NCBI GenBank assembly: GCA_013398015.1
Contig: VZRR01010919.1
Coordinates: 2,094,922-2,158,921, forward strand
From: Oreocharis arfaki
Taxonomy: Eukaryota; Chordata; Aves; Passeriformes; Paramythiidae
Length of the DNA stretch: 64,000 bases
Direction: 5' to 3'
Of this stretch, positions 11,747 to 25,446 are shown in pieces. The notes beneath the pieces are model-generated. The model saw only the letters and a list, made by a program, of their open reading frames with translations. It ran no database searches and had not been told where the DNA came from. Each line of letters opens with the position of its first letter. Positions within the stretch are counted from its first letter, which is position 1. The translations under genes and the position numbers were made by a program.

Positions 11747-12210
11747 CTAATAACTGTCATGGAAACCAAGGAAACCCAGGTCTCACAGGCCCTTATTAGC
11801 GATCGCTTCCCGCTAACCGCACAGGCTCCCACATTTGCAGCAGCTGCCACTTCTGCTTTTGTTTCCCATCCGGTTCCACAGGAGCCCACTCAGCACCCCC
11901 AGACACTGCCTCGTGCTCGCTAGGTACAGCAGCAGAAGGCTGAAAAGCTTAGTGTCCTATTTTGGAGCCAAAATCTCCTCCTTTAAAAGCACAGGATAGC
12001 TTGCTGTGTCCTTCATGCGTCTACAATAATCTGCTTAGGTCAAAGGATCTGCCTTGAAGTGAGGAGTAGCGGTGAGCAAATGAGGTGTAAAAAGGAAGAC
12101 AAGACTGGGAGGGATTGCAAATGTGCCTTTCTGAGGTTGATAGTAAAAGGTTAACCCTTTGCTGTGTCCGTCTTTTCCCGAGACTTCACCAGAAGCCAGC
12201 TCAGCAGGAC
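11747..12210 (-). other. Candidate non-coding first exon in a GC-richer block
   Basis: The 11.1-12.3 kb block has clearly more GC and CpG than its flanks. A donor-like site (TTAG|GTAACA) at 11,746 would join this interval, across a short intron of about 260 nt, to the exon at 11,279-11,487. The 5' limit is set only by the core-promoter-like motifs at 12,229-12,243. An alternative acceptor at about 11,720 (GTCTCCCACAG) opens a 90-codon frame running into the next exon, so the exon structure here is uncertain. Confidence 0.3.
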
Positions 12211-12228
12211 GAGCCAGAGGCAGACACA

Positions 12229-12243
12229 CACGTGCCCTTATAG
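12229..12243 (-). promoter_or_regulatory. Possible core promoter: CTATAAGG with adjacent CACGTG
   Basis: On the minus strand CTATAAGG (12,236-12,243), a TATA-like box, is directly followed by the E-box CACGTG (12,229-12,234). Transcription would start about 25-30 bases further left, near 12,210, at the edge of the GC-richer block. This is based only on motif and context. Confidence 0.25.
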
Positions 12244-12299
12244 TAGTCACACACACTCCGAGAATGTCATTTATGGGAGCTTCTCTCTCCCAGCAGCTT

Positions 12300-15200
12300 C
12301 AGTGCTCTCAGTCAACGTGAAGCAAAACACTCAGGAAAACTGTTTCAGCATCTACTCTCTCCTTAAAATGCAAAACAATAAAAGAAAGTCCCAGGTGCTG
12401 TGTTACAAAAATGGATATGAAGAAAGGAAACATTTCTACCTCTCTAAAAAATTTATTATTCTTGATAAGTATTAGGAATGCCAGCAAAACTGATCTTGAT
12501 TAAAAATAGTAAAGAAATTATTAGATCAGAAGTCAAATTCTTAGCACTGTATAAATAATACAGGAATGTAAGAAAAAAAAAATCCCACACCAAGCACCAA
12601 CAATGTTTTAATATGCTGTCAATTAATGAAAAAAAAGTATCACCCAAGCCCTGAAATACATCATCTTTATCTCGAGCTGTACACAGTGGCACTTAGAATT
12701 CTGACAAGAAATAATAGCATTATAAACAGCCTGGATTCTCTTACAAAGCCAGCAGGGAGGATTTAAAATACTGTTGATTCACTACTCCACTACTTTAGTT
12801 ACTATTTCTCAGTCTGAGTTAATAGAGCTTATAAAGGACTAGCCTGAAATAAATTGGGATCTGGTTCAGGTTGCCATCCCAGTTCTACATCACTGATCTG
12901 AACTAAGGTATATTGACAGGCTGTAATATAAGGGTTTATAAATGCATTAAGAAACATAAGCTGTGCTAGGAGTTTAGAGATGCTGCAAGACACGTGTATA
13001 TGTGCACATTTTTATATCTATATATCTACAACATATATATTGCATATATCCATATTCATAGAATAGACTTACAAGAAATAAAATTAAGTCTATTGGCATT
13101 TACACAGTTCCTTTTATACATTTTTAGTTATATTTTCCATGCTTATTCCACTTTTAATTTCCAATATTCTAAAATTAGTTTGAATGTAAGTTTAAATAAC
13201 TTCCTATGTACACAGGGAGATTTTCCTGAATTTTGAATATAAAGAAAGAAAAAAAGACAAGCTTCAGCTCTACCAAGACAATGGTAAATCAAAAATTTAT
13301 TCCAGAAGTATTCAAAGACAAGAAATGTCATATATCAGGCTGGTAAAGTTTAATTGTTAATCTTAAACTTGACTATAATGTAAAGGAAATTCCTTTTTAG
13401 TTTAATAGAAAGTTTTAGAGCTACAGAAAAGCTCTTTTCCTTCCTCTGAGGCACAACCAGATTATGAATTCCTAAACCTGACTCTGTTTTGTCATGATAA
13501 TCACTCACTTCTTTGATAAAAATATTGATAGAAAAGTAGAGAGTTTGTGGTATTAAAATGGACCCTTCCAGTAAATGTGCTTTTATGTCTAGGTAAGCTT
13601 AAAAAAGTCAACCTGCCTTTTGAGAGCGTGCCAATAATTCTGCATTTGGAATCATATGAACTTGAGATTTCAGTCAGAGATTTCTGGGTTAACCAGTAAT
13701 CTCTTTAATCCCATCTATGTCTGTTTCAGCCAGAATAAAGACCTTACAGGGTGTGATGTGCTTAGTTCTTTTTAAAATGATGGGTGGCCCCTTTTTTTCC
13801 CCCAGAGTGAACCTATAGCATCAATGTGTTTATAACAAAAAGCCCTAGTTCCAAACAAGAGCTATATTTTAACTTTAGGTAGATCCATGCTTGCATTCTG
13901 CTTAACTGTTTCACTAATTACATTTCTTCACCATGTGGAGACCTCAAATTAATGTGCAATTGCCTTCCCTGCACATATGCTGAACATGGCTCTTCTCAGC
14001 CTAAGCGCTAAAACAAGTGGCAAAACAATCAAGCCTCATGCTATACCTAGAAATATCGAGATCACCACTGCTCCATGGTAAGGAAGCTGTTAAAAAATAC
14101 AGGACATATCCGGATGAACACTGTACAAGTCGGTGGCAGAGGTGTGGTTGGGATCATTTTTCATTAAACTTGAGTTTAGTTTTCTGTCTTTGCTTTTTCA
14201 AGTTTGCTATGATAGAACCATAAAACGTAAAACTTTTGCATAGGTCTTAGTACACCTGTGATCTCAGACCAGCAGTACAACATCAGAGCATATCTTGAAG
14301 AAAAAGAAAAATCATTGATCTCAATTTACAATGTATTTTTAGCTCCCAGAGTCCCAAAGTTGTAAACAAAGTGATTTTATACACACACACACAACCCTCT
14401 CTGTTAGCAAATGCATCTACTTCCACCCATCCTCCATGGTGAGCAGGCTGTGGTGTTCTATTCAAAGACCGCTAACTTTGGCAAACGTACCAAAGAGTCG
14501 TAATTTCAGAGCCATGACTCACGTGAAGGACAACATGACAGCTGCTCAGTGAAGTATGAAGCTGCTGTGCAAAGCAGCATGATAGGGTTTCAGTCTCAGG
14601 AGGATAACAATAACAAAAGAGAACTGGTCATCTGGAGCAGGTGAAAATGACATTGGCAGAGAAGAGAGTGTTGGGTGTGCATTAGTAATTGATTTACATT
14701 AATATAATTCACAGTTCTTGAAGCAAGTCACTACAGAAAAGAGAAGTACCACCCCTCTCTCTTCTTGCTTATTGCTTGAAACTCTACAAATCCCAACTTG
14801 GATAAACCAAGGATTCCAACTTTATTTTCAGTCACCAAACACATTCCTCTCAGTACATACTTTATGAACAGTGCCAGTCAGATCTTGGCGACCATGAAGG
14901 AAACTAAGACAAAGGGAATAATTTCCTTGTGTCTCACAATGCAGGTGTGCTCCCGAGCTGTGGCCTACCCTGTGTGTTTCTGCTCTCACCTGCAACACAC
15001 AAAATCTTTTCATCTATTCCCTCCACACGCGGCTCCAAGAGTACAGTGTCCTCTCTCACACTCAGGACACATATATTCCCTGCACAAAACATCCCTGGCA
15101 GCACTTCCATAAGAATCTGACAGCAAAAAGGGATCAGCATTACAACCCTACACACACACACACACTACGTTTTTCGTTTAATTTAATAAGGAGCACATGA

Positions 15201-18040
15201 TCTTCTCACCATACCCATTTACACGAGGCTACTGCTTTGAACAATGAAGAGAATCTGATCAGCTCTGGTTAATGGTTCAACCATGGCGACGCAAGTGTCA
15301 ATGAGAGAATGAAAGACAGCAATACAACTCTTTTGTAACACAATTGCAAGGAAACAATGTACTAGTGTACTGCCAGTTCACTGGCAGCTCATATATAATA
15401 GCTCTGCTTATATATAATAGCTCTGCCACCACTTACAGAAAATTCTTTACCAGACCCTTGAACTGAAAAAAAACCATAATAATAAGTTTACTTGCATAAA
15501 TAACACTATCAGAAACAAGGAATTCTAGGTCTTTTTTACTGACATAAAATCATGTTTAGATAACAAGTACTGCAGCTATTATATGATTTTTTGGCCAAAA
15601 GCTATATTGAAGTTAAAGAAAAAATCATTGTGGACATAAAATACTTACAAGTTGGTTTTTGGATTCCACGTTATTTGTCAAAAAGACACATTTGCTTCGA
15701 ATACACAATATAGAAAAAGGTACAGACATATAGTCTATAGTCCTGAGATTTAGGAATGACTTTCACTTTCCTCAAAAATAAAACAGAAGAGTTACAAAAA
15801 CCGTACATGCTACGCTCCCTTTACTATCTAACAGGGATTGTTCCTCTTGTGATCACAACTTAGGTCCAGAGACAAAAGTCTGAACTTTACAGCTGCTGTG
15901 GAAGCAGATGGATACTAGTGCTAGATAATGATCAGCTGGGATGACTAAAGTCACTTTATCTAGCAGAAGCTTCTAACACCTAAATTAATAGTGCAGCTAG
16001 CAGTAGTCTAATGCAGACCAAACAGGACTGTTGTAAACCAATCCCTTGGGCTTCCACAGCATCCTGAAGCTGACACCAGAACCAAATGAAGTTTTCAGAT
16101 AAATGAAAAACTCCTTGAGATCTTCTTCCAGCCTTTAAGCCTACAGAAGCACAAAGTTAGTCATGGAATGAGGGCAAATATAAAAGATATCTTTAGCCAA
16201 ACACAAATATTCCAAAGCAGTGGATTCCAGATGAGAACGAGAAAACCTGTTGTTCTCTTCTATCTGAATGAGTATGTCCTAAATACTGTTCCGCACTGTG
16301 GGCTGGCTTCAAATGGAGGAGCATCAGGAATGCAAGTTTTCAGCAGAACACATGCTCAAGTAAGTCCTCAGATGAAGCAAAATTTAGAAGTTATTTTAAA
16401 AACGTGAACAGAATTTGCATTCTTCACAAATAAGAATGAATGGCTGTGAGATATGCTAGAAGTTGCTTTTTACATGCTACATGGAGTTGTTATACACTTG
16501 GATGCAGCTATCACATTACTAGATCCTCGGGGAGGAGGTTTTGGCAGCTTTTTCCCTTGCCTCCTTCAGCTTTGCAACTGACTGAAGTGCTGAGAAGTAC
16601 CACATATTATATTATGGTGCATTAGAGCAATAGAGGTGTATTAAAGGTATTAAGGAAGCAATCAACTGAAAATTTCAAACTAATGTCTTTGGATATTTTT
16701 CTATGTTGCCATTCACAGGATACTGCACGTTATTACACATCATTTCATCAACAGCATTACTAAGCACGGGCAATCTGCTCCTCCACTGAGAGACTAAAAG
16801 AAGTCACAGCAAACACTGAGGAATCTATTTGCCACTTGCATATTCTGCGCAGATATATTACCTCAGTAGAACATCTTAGAACATTTCTGGAACATCTGAA
16901 AATCCAAGGTCATGGAATGGCACAAGTCAAAAAGCAAGTTAAAAATCAAAAAGTTATAGCTGAGACTGAATTAAAGCATGACTGGTACCTCAAATAGTTT
17001 ACCTAGCCAAAACTTAGATTGATGAAAGTGAGATATGAATGACAGAATGGTGATAAATTGGATAAAATGTTGCCCCGGCTATTGAAACCAATTATCTTCG
17101 TTATCTCCTAGACAAGAGAATTAAAACCAACTGATTTTCACTGCTGAACACAAAGACCTTCATGGATGCCTCCAGTGTAGTGTTTGCAGTAAGCTTACTT
17201 TATTTAAATTAAACCAAGCATACTACTCACTCACCACACTACAGTGTCCCCATGAAACAGGGAACGAGAAGACTTATGAAGTTGTACAAACTGCCAGTAA
17301 CTTTAACAACTCATTTAGAATTTAGAATTTTTGTTTAAATGTAACTAAAATTTATAAAATCCACCAGAAAAAGTAAATTACTAATTTTTAGACAGAATGG
17401 GCAGACCATGTATTTAACCAATTTACACTAAAAAAGAACGGAAATTATGCTGTTAAAGTGTCCACTAAAGAAATTATTTATACTACGGTAACACTTAGCT
17501 ACTCACTACACAGACAGGACTCCCGCTGTATTTATTCTAATTTGCAGTACCCAACTTGTGTATATGCCCACAAGTACCAAGAGGTGCTATTACCTCTGTA
17601 GTTCAGGTGTGATGAACATCTACCTCCATGATGAACACTAACCTCTCAAGCACCCCTCTGCTTACAAATGTTGCTGACTTTTGGCAATGTAAAGGCGGTA
17701 TCATTTCTTAACATGTAAACTATATAAACTATATACAATTATGTTCCTGCATTTGTAGTGGATGCCATGCTGTCTAGCTGCTCATTTCCACCAGCACGCA
17801 AAATTTAAATGGTGTTGTCCATGTGCCTCTTCAGAGTAAAAGGTAAATAAAAACATTGCCACACAAAGTATTATTTCCCTCTTCTAAACAACATACATGA
17901 AAAAGGCATTTAAACAGCTCTGTAAAATAAGGTGGTTGACAGGCTTTACAATAGACGCATCAAAATTTAGCAAGCAGTGGAATCCACTTGCTTAGTTTTG
18001 GGTTAAATGCTGCAAACCCGAATTCACTAATCTTAAAGAG
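12300..18040. other. AT-rich stretch without recognised gene
   Basis: No coding exon or known interspersed repeat was recognised. It holds two short CA runs (14,380-14,393 and 15,150-15,166) and the hairpin plus duplication at 15,370-15,426. A minus-strand frame at about 16,510-16,610 is rich in K, E and A but lacks a donor. Confidence 0.4.
15370..15426. repeat. 18-bp hairpin followed by a 19-bp tandem duplication
   Basis: CTGCCAGT-TC-ACTGGCAG (15,370-15,387) is a perfect 8-bp inverted repeat. It is immediately followed by two tandem copies of TATATATAATAGCTCTGC-like sequence (15,389-15,407 and 15,408-15,426), each containing TATATAA. No function is assigned. Confidence 0.6.
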
Positions 18041-18049
18041 TTCCAGCGT

Positions 18050-18240
18050 TGCTTGGTAAGAAGGGACTCAAGTTCTTGGCCAACTTTCAAAGCTGTCAGT
18101 CAACACAGGGACCACAGCACAGTGCTGGAAGACTTGGACAATCTTCTAGATGAGATCAGGAGAAACAGAATGAAGTTCAATAGTACAAGCAACCCAGTTA
18201 TGGCACTGGCAGCACAGGAAAAAGAAATTGGGTAGCAGCC
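18050..18240 (+). mobile_element. Possible degenerate LINE reverse-transcriptase fragment
   Basis: The plus-strand frame reads TVLEDLDNLLDEIRRNRMKF followed by NST...VMALAAQEKE. This resembles the CR1-type segment with the pattern LQ-DLD-L...MKFN--KC-VM-LG. The similarity is weak and short, the KC pair is lost, and no boundaries or 3' tail are visible. It could also be a chance frame. Confidence 0.3.
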
Positions 18241-18712
18241 AGGAGTACAGACTGATTTAGGGATCAGTCTGGATCAGCGTATTCCTTTATGAAAGCATGA
18301 CTGGAAAATGCTAGTTAGCATCAGCTGAAAAAATATAAACATAGTCCCAGGGTGCACCAAGTTAGATATTTCCAATTCTTCGTAGTCCTGAACAAAGTAT
18401 GCCAGTAATTTCCTCAAATACGAGACTTTTATTTCTCATAGTCTGATCAGCAACATCAAAGAGATTCTAGACTTGAACACAGTAGGAAACTGTTCTAAAA
18501 AACTTGCATGAAAGAAAACTATTTGCTAACCCACCTGCTTCTGTTACTAGCCACATATAATTATACTGGAAGACCCAGACTGCTTATTTTTAATGCAGAT
18601 ATTCAGGTGCACAGTATTATGTTACGAACTGTGCTTTCCATTGTTATTTGATGAAGAAAACAGACAGATGAACAATTTTTGATCAAAAAATAACAGGTCC
18701 ATTTGTGGGAAT

Positions 18713-18736
18713 ATTGAAAGTCTATAGACTTTCAAT
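18713..18736. repeat. 24-bp perfect palindrome
   Basis: ATTGAAAGTCTA is followed directly by its exact reverse complement TAGACTTTCAAT, with no spacer. It lies in otherwise unremarkable AT-rich DNA about 0.8 kb from a CR1 end. Confidence 0.85.
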
Positions 18737-19519
18737 TTAGAGGTTTGTCGCGCTTGCTAAGCATTATTTGTTTTGTGAATCTCAGCTGCTAGATCGTTTA
18801 AGGAACATGAAAAATTGCAAGATATTAAACACGCCAATGAATATCCATTCAAACCACATTTTTGAAGATTTTTTTTCTTAACTTCCTACAGGTGTTGTTG
18901 ATTATACTCTATTTTTCCCCTTTATTTCACATGGCTATCTGATCATCTTATAAACACTGCTATTTCCCTCCTAATCTCATATGCTGTGACCCCTTTCTCC
19001 TTCTCCAAGCAAAATTTTATCTTTGCCTAAATATTCACATTCCAAAAACTAAAATTTCTCTCATTTTTGAATATTTTATTCTGTAACATGTTTTATTGAC
19101 AATACCTTAATAAAAAAAAAATCTTCTATATTGAATAAATTTTTCACCTTATGTCCAATCTGCAAGTTGTTTGGCTTCAAAACTTCTCCCACTGCTTCAG
19201 AGAGAGGATGGCTCAATGCCAGTATGATAAGGATTCCATTAAATTCCAACAACATGGAATTAGAAAGTATCTGTAGAAACTAACATTACAGAGGTGGAGA
19301 ATTCATTTTAAGTTTGATGATGGTTTTGACCCACAAATTCCCCTGGCTTCTTAATTTTAAGAAGGCTATAAGAAATGAGATTATACTTCTCTTTAATGCT
19401 ATGAAATAGCTTAAATGAATTCTGATACCAAGATTCTTTTTAACTCATATTGTAGTTCATCTACAGGATTAAACCACTTTAAAAACACACATTTCACATT
19501 CTTGAATAATTTTCTTTAC

Positions 19520-20912
19520 AGCATCACAGAATGTGTCAGGTTGGAAGAGATCACAGTGGGTCATCTGGACCAACCTCCATCTGGACCAAGCAGGGTCATC
19601 AACATGTGTCCAAACAGTTCTTGAGTATCTCCAGCGAGAGAGACTCCACACCTTCTCCAGACAATCTGTTCCAGTGCTCAGTCAGTACAGTAAAAAAGTT
19701 CTTCCTCATAGTCAGGCGGAACTTCCTGTGGAACTTCAGTTCCTTCCTGTTGCCTCTTGTCCTATTGCTTGGCACCACTGAGCAGAGCCTGGCTCCATCC
19801 TCTCGGCAACCCCTGCAGATACTATTGGACATTGATGAGATTCCCCTCTCAGTTATCTCTTTTTGAGGCTGAACAGGCCCAACTTTCTCAGCTTTTCCTC
19901 ATGAGAGAGATGCTCCTGTCCCTTCATCACCTTTGTTGATTTACCTCTAGAATCCATGCTGACTACTCCTGATCACCTCCTTGTCCTCCATGTCAGTAGA
20001 GATGGCCTCCAGGATGAGTCGTTCCATCACGTTATCAGAGTCTGAGGTGGGACTGACTGGCCAGTAGTTCCTTGGGGCAACATTTGTTTTCTTCTAGTCC
20101 TCAGGCACATCTCCTCATCACCAAGACCTTCCAAAGACAATCATGAGCAGTCTAGCTATGCTGTCCAGTTCTCTCAGCACTCAAGGATGCATACCATCAG
20201 GGCCCACGGACTTGTGGATATCAAATCTTCACCACTAGGTGTTCTCTAACCCAATTGCCCTTGACTAAAGGAAAATCTTTCTTACAATATTCCTTTATCC
20301 TGGTCATCTGAGTCAGCAATTCCTGAGTGCTGGTCTTGCTAGTGAAGGCCCATGCAAAGGCGGCAAAAGTAACTCAGCTTTCTCTGCGTCCTTTGTTACC
20401 AGGGTCTCCTCTCCATTTAGTAATAGGCCCACATTACCTTTATTTTTCCTTTTACTACCGATGTATTTGAAGAAGTCCTTTTTGCTTTCCCTGACATGCT
20501 TGGCCAGATTTAATTTCAGATGGGCCTTGACCTTCCTTGTCTCATTTCTACTTTGACAACCTCTCTATGTCCATTCAAGTGGCCTGACCGTGCTTCCATC
20601 ACTTGTGTGTTCCCTGCTTCTGCTTGAGTAATGACAGGAGTCATTTATCCACACAGATCTCTCGCCGCTTTTGCCCAGTTTCTTGCTCATTGGGATGTAT
20701 CATTCTTGAGCCTGGAAGAAGTGATTCTTGAATATCAACCAACTCTGCTAGACCCCTCTTGCCTGCAGGGCCTGTTCCCATGGGGTTCTTCCAAGATTCC
20801 CTTAAGAGGCCAAAATTTTCTCTCCTGAAGCCCATGTTTGTAATCTTACTTGCTGCCCTACTTCCTCCTTGCTGATACTGAATGCCACAATTTCATGGTC
20901 AACGTCCAAATG
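19520..20912 (-). mobile_element. CR1 LINE, 5'-truncated and internally deleted
   Basis: The 3' end is at the left (GCATCACAGAATGTGTCAGG, then TTGGAAGAGATCAC), the reverse complement of the usual CR1 tail. The encoded C-terminal part of ORF2 is recognisable on the minus strand: RKNFFTVLTEHWNRLSGEGV. To the right follow reverse-transcriptase segments (HKSMGPDG-like and 'gtgatcaggagtagtcagcatgg'), reaching back towards the end of the endonuclease region near 20.9 kb. About 0.7-0.9 kb of reverse-transcriptase sequence appears missing near 19,935, judged against remembered CR1 architecture. Stops and frameshifts make it dead. It is the only confident CR1 here on the minus strand. Confidence 0.9.
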
Positions 20913-23900
20913 TTTTGGTTTAATATCCAAATACTTCTTAAGTTTAAGAATAAGCACTGTTGTAAGTGGGTGCCACTGCTAAATTACTGCCATCCACCTA
21001 TTGTGTGATTTTGACTTAGAAGGAAGTAATTCGGTTTTATTTGCTTACTTTGTTACCCAGTAGCTCTTTATTTATTTTGCTAATGAATTGAACCTCCTGC
21101 GAATTTAAATACTCTTGTTTCATTCTGTAAGGAAATTATTGATGTTTTTCAATTAAAGTGTAAGCCCAGAAGGAACCGATGCCTGACTGATACCTGGGGT
21201 CAGCAGCCTTGTTTGCTTGAGTAAACAGATACAAAGGAAAGAACAGAGCCTCAATGTAAATGAGCCACCAGAGGGAGCTCATCCTGCCTGCTGAGTATAA
21301 TAGAACTATATTGACATTGGCAAAAGTTAATTAAACATTTTTACAGGGGTCACTGGCTGAGTTCAAAACAAAGCACATTCCCTGGCTGAAACTCTACATG
21401 CCTGAGAAGCTAAGAAAATCAGAAAAAGTTATTTCTTTAACACACATGGAATGTATTTCTGATTAAAGAAAGATAATTAAGTTTAGAAATGTGTGATACA
21501 GAATTCTTCTAAACAAGCACAAGACTTTTCTTCATCCCTTTTAATTTTCTCCAGATAATAAGAGTTTCAAGGTGTTATTAAACTACAAGACAGAAAAAAT
21601 GGGATTAACTTTGTAATTTAATCTTAAAATTGTGAAAGCATACCAAAAGCAGAGTCACATAACCAGTACAAAGATATTAATTTCTAATCAAATACAGTTT
21701 GGTATTATGATGCTTACCTAATTCTGTAATTAGTTATTACACTTAGATGGACACTGCCATACTAACTTTGAGTTTATTATCACAATACAGCTTTCTCATT
21801 TTAAATTGTAGCAGACCCAGGTTCAGAAAACAAATCCCTCTAGTTCCTGTTCTGGAGGATCCAATGGTTACTTTCAAACCTGTGAACATTTTTTTAAAAG
21901 CAATACTGAAATAAAAATTATTCAGGTTTTTGCATGTTGATTATTGATCAGGGAATCAAGAGTCTAGCAGGAGGTTATTTTGTCTGTTACTTTTCCACAA
22001 AGCTTAGCATCTAACAGTGGCAATTCAGTGGGGAGGCATGCAGGAGAAGAAAGACAATAAAACTATTTCCTAGAAGAAAAGCACCCTCCAACATAAACTC
22101 CCAGGCTTATCATTGCAACTCTCCCTATGTATTTCTGAAGATTATGGGTTTTAAACATTCCTTCCAAATTAACACACCTCTTCCACAGATTTAATTATAT
22201 ATTTCTTTGTATTACCCCATTACCAGCTTTCTAAACATTGTAAGATTAATTTGATCATACTTTTATCTTACCTCTGCCTGCATGCTTTGCTTTGGAAGAT
22301 AAGATTAAATGTAATGTGTTATTTCATTTATCTCCTCTTTCAGGCTTCAATAAAAAAACCGAATTCTCACCAATACCACATAAAAGTAGTACTTTTTGGA
22401 GTTAACTCCTGTGCAATGTGAGGATACCATGAAAAGCACTCATTCTGTAATCATACTCCTACTTAAGCACTGGAAGAAAATCCAACGTAAGAAGATCCGA
22501 TACTAGTTACAGTTCTTTTAAGTTCCACTAAGCACTTCAGAGTGCCCACCTCCTCCACACAGCTATTTCACCTTTGGTGAGCGTGATTTTTCATCATCTG
22601 CCCATAGCAATCAAAAACAATCAAGAAAAAAAAAGTTACAATTGCTCTCCAGTACGCTTTCTGAAGTCATCTTTTCCAGGAATATTTTCAGACACAAGTA
22701 AGTTTTTTCTTGTTTTTCTCACTGAAAAACTGCATTTTTTAAGAGTCAGAAGAGGTTATTAAGAGCCTATATTAACAAAGGGTCAGATTTGTCAATCTCC
22801 TGGTTAAAAACAGCTAATAAATTAATCTTCAGAACTAAAAAAAGGTTTACTACTCACCCCCTTGTGCTATAAAGATATCCAGTTTCTTCACATCATGTAC
22901 TGATTAAAAGTTTATTTTGTACTGTTGAGTATCTTACCACGTTACCAATTATCACACACTTTTTTACAGTGCAACAGTTTAAGACTCACTAGGAGTGACT
23001 TCCAAACACCAGAAACAGTTCACATACCATTTATAATCTGCAAAAGAAAACCAAATTTTATAAACCTCAGCTTTATGAAAGTATGAGTCTTCATTTCCCG
23101 TTCTCTGAGCAGCTCAGATACCCAGCTCTGAAAGTAAGGACTACACTGTAACACCTCCAAGATGTTAAACTACTCCCATCTACCTCCTGGGATTTCAAAG
23201 CTACCATTAAAGACACGAGCAAAACCACAGCCTTGGCACAAGCATCACGTTTCTCACCCAGCAAAGGTCCACCCTTAAAATGGTGCTGCCACTGGGTGAA
23301 TATACAGACTGAAAATGACAGAACAGGGAATTGCTATTTCGATTTGAATTCTAACTAGTTTGGGGTTTTCGTCCCCCTTCAGAAACTTCTTATCAGTAGG
23401 AAACTACAAAAAGCCCCACATTTCAAGACCATTTACAGCATAAGCTTACAGACATTTTCTAGTAACTAACACTGCAAGCAGGGAATAAATCTTTATTCTC
23501 ACTGAGGTATGCAGTGTGGCAAAAACACAAGGGTAGCATCTGTCTCCAAGCAGACGCTACATGCAGATAGCAAACCATGTACACAAATTTCAGTTAATAG
23601 ATATGGAAAATCCGTTTCTTCAGTGCACAGAAATACTGGGTCTAGTAACTAGGCCCATACCTTGGTGACATTTTAAAACATAGCAGTGGAAAACTACTTG
23701 AAACTGAGTAGGGAAAGCCAACACATACTTTGAAGTAAATACTTCTAAGTAACAAGGAAAAACCCCGTACAAAATGGCTGAAAAAATGAAAAAATGTAAA
23801 GTACTGGGGAAAATCAAAAAAGGTTTTGGACAATATGATTATTCGACTATACCATGTCAGTTTAATCAGCACATTAGAGAAAATGCTAGCTGAAAAGTTA

Positions 23901-25387
23901 AAAAAAAAAAAAAAAAAAAAACCAACAAAAATACCTCAAAACCAATAAAATTGGCTTTTTCCCAACAATATTTCTAAATTCTGCACCTAGAGATCCTCTA
24001 CTCTGAGTGCTACTTATTCTGTCACTTAAACTGAGATTAGGTTTTGCATTTTCTGAAGAGTCTAAATACGTTAAAAGCCTTGTGCTGCTAAATTTCAAAT
24101 GGAATTTGGCAACAAATTCCTTAGAAAATCCACTATGATCATATTAAAAAACTATCCTTTTCACTCCAGTGATGAATTTATTCTACTCTGAATATATTTG
24201 AAAACTTTTCTTGATTTGTTCTTTGTTTTCTTCAAAGATAATTTAGTTAAGTTTTATTCTTACCAAATAAAAGACATGCTAGATACCAAACATGCTTCAT
24301 GACAGTAATGAACTGGTTCAGTTCATACTAAGGGAAATCTAGAAATAGAAAATATTTTTGAAGCAGAAAGTGAATATTTTCTGAAGTTAGCATGATCTCC
24401 ATTTCAGACAAACATTATTTGGGGGGGGGGATTTTTAAAATTCCTTCAGGAAAGTTTGCAAAGACAGCATTTCCATGTTTCCCAGAAGGATGAGTCTCAA
24501 AGCACCTTGAACAAAGTTTGCACGTTCAAATATTCACAAAAGCTATTCAGGCACATCTTGTTCTATTATCACTTTTTTATAACACTATCCATTGATAAAC
24601 ACTTTTTAGATATTAGTATTTTTAAGAATCATTTATCTTACAATAATATTCTATCTCATAAATAGATTGTAGAACTTCCTCCGACTTGGCTCTTGCCCTC
24701 CCTCCAATATTCTTCAGCTGCTTGACAAGGTATTTTATCACCTAAATCTCATCCCACTGGACTTTTCTGGCATAATATTAAACTTAAACCAACTTAACCG
24801 AAAACCCAGAGCTTTCTTATCTCACTGAAATTCTCATTTCAGATAGAAAATGCAGTTAAAAAATGACCCCTTGCTAGATGATTTTCCCTCGCTGGCAGTA
24901 AGGAAAACTGAAGTGACACGAAAAAGAATAAGACCTATAATAACAAAACTGTAACATGCATTTACCAGAAGGAATAAAGAGCTGGTGTCTCTAAGACACA
25001 AAGCAATGAATGAAGCAGCTTTGTTCTCTCCTGTTACTCAGCTAAGGACGAAATACTTATCACAGCCCCGAGCTGTTGCTGTCCTACTAGCTTAAAAAAG
25101 CTACAAGATTGTGTCAACTAAGCCACAGCTATTAGTGGCACTGGGTCAAAAGTTTCATTACATTTATGACGCAAAGGCAAAATTTTCCCTTACTGCTGCA
25201 CACCGTGCAGTCCACCCTGGATCCAATTAATAGCAGGTACAAATCTATTTTTAGATCAAGTGCCCTACAGTTGCAATTTTTGGAACTGTTTGCTTTAGAA
25301 AAGCGTTGAAGTTTCCCACTGTTGCCTGAGCATGAGTCCCTGGTAGTACATGAGCAACAAAAAGCTGAGAGCTGCCCTTCTCTGAAT

Positions 25388-25446
25388 TGCATAGCCCGGT
25401 TTACTCAGCACAGTGGATGACTACGGGCATGACGCACGTACGAGCA
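25388..25446. other. Small CpG cluster in AT-rich DNA
   Basis: Five CpG sites occur in about 50 bp (CCCGG, ACGGG, GACGC, ACGTACG), unusual for this AT-rich neighbourhood. One minus-strand frame is open, but it lacks a good acceptor. It could be a conserved element or a short exon; neither is shown. Confidence 0.35.

Noticed and set aside
22272..22345. Minus-strand interval with good donor CAGAG|GTAAGAT and an acceptor
   Set aside because: All three frames contain stops; at most a non-coding exon, with no other support.
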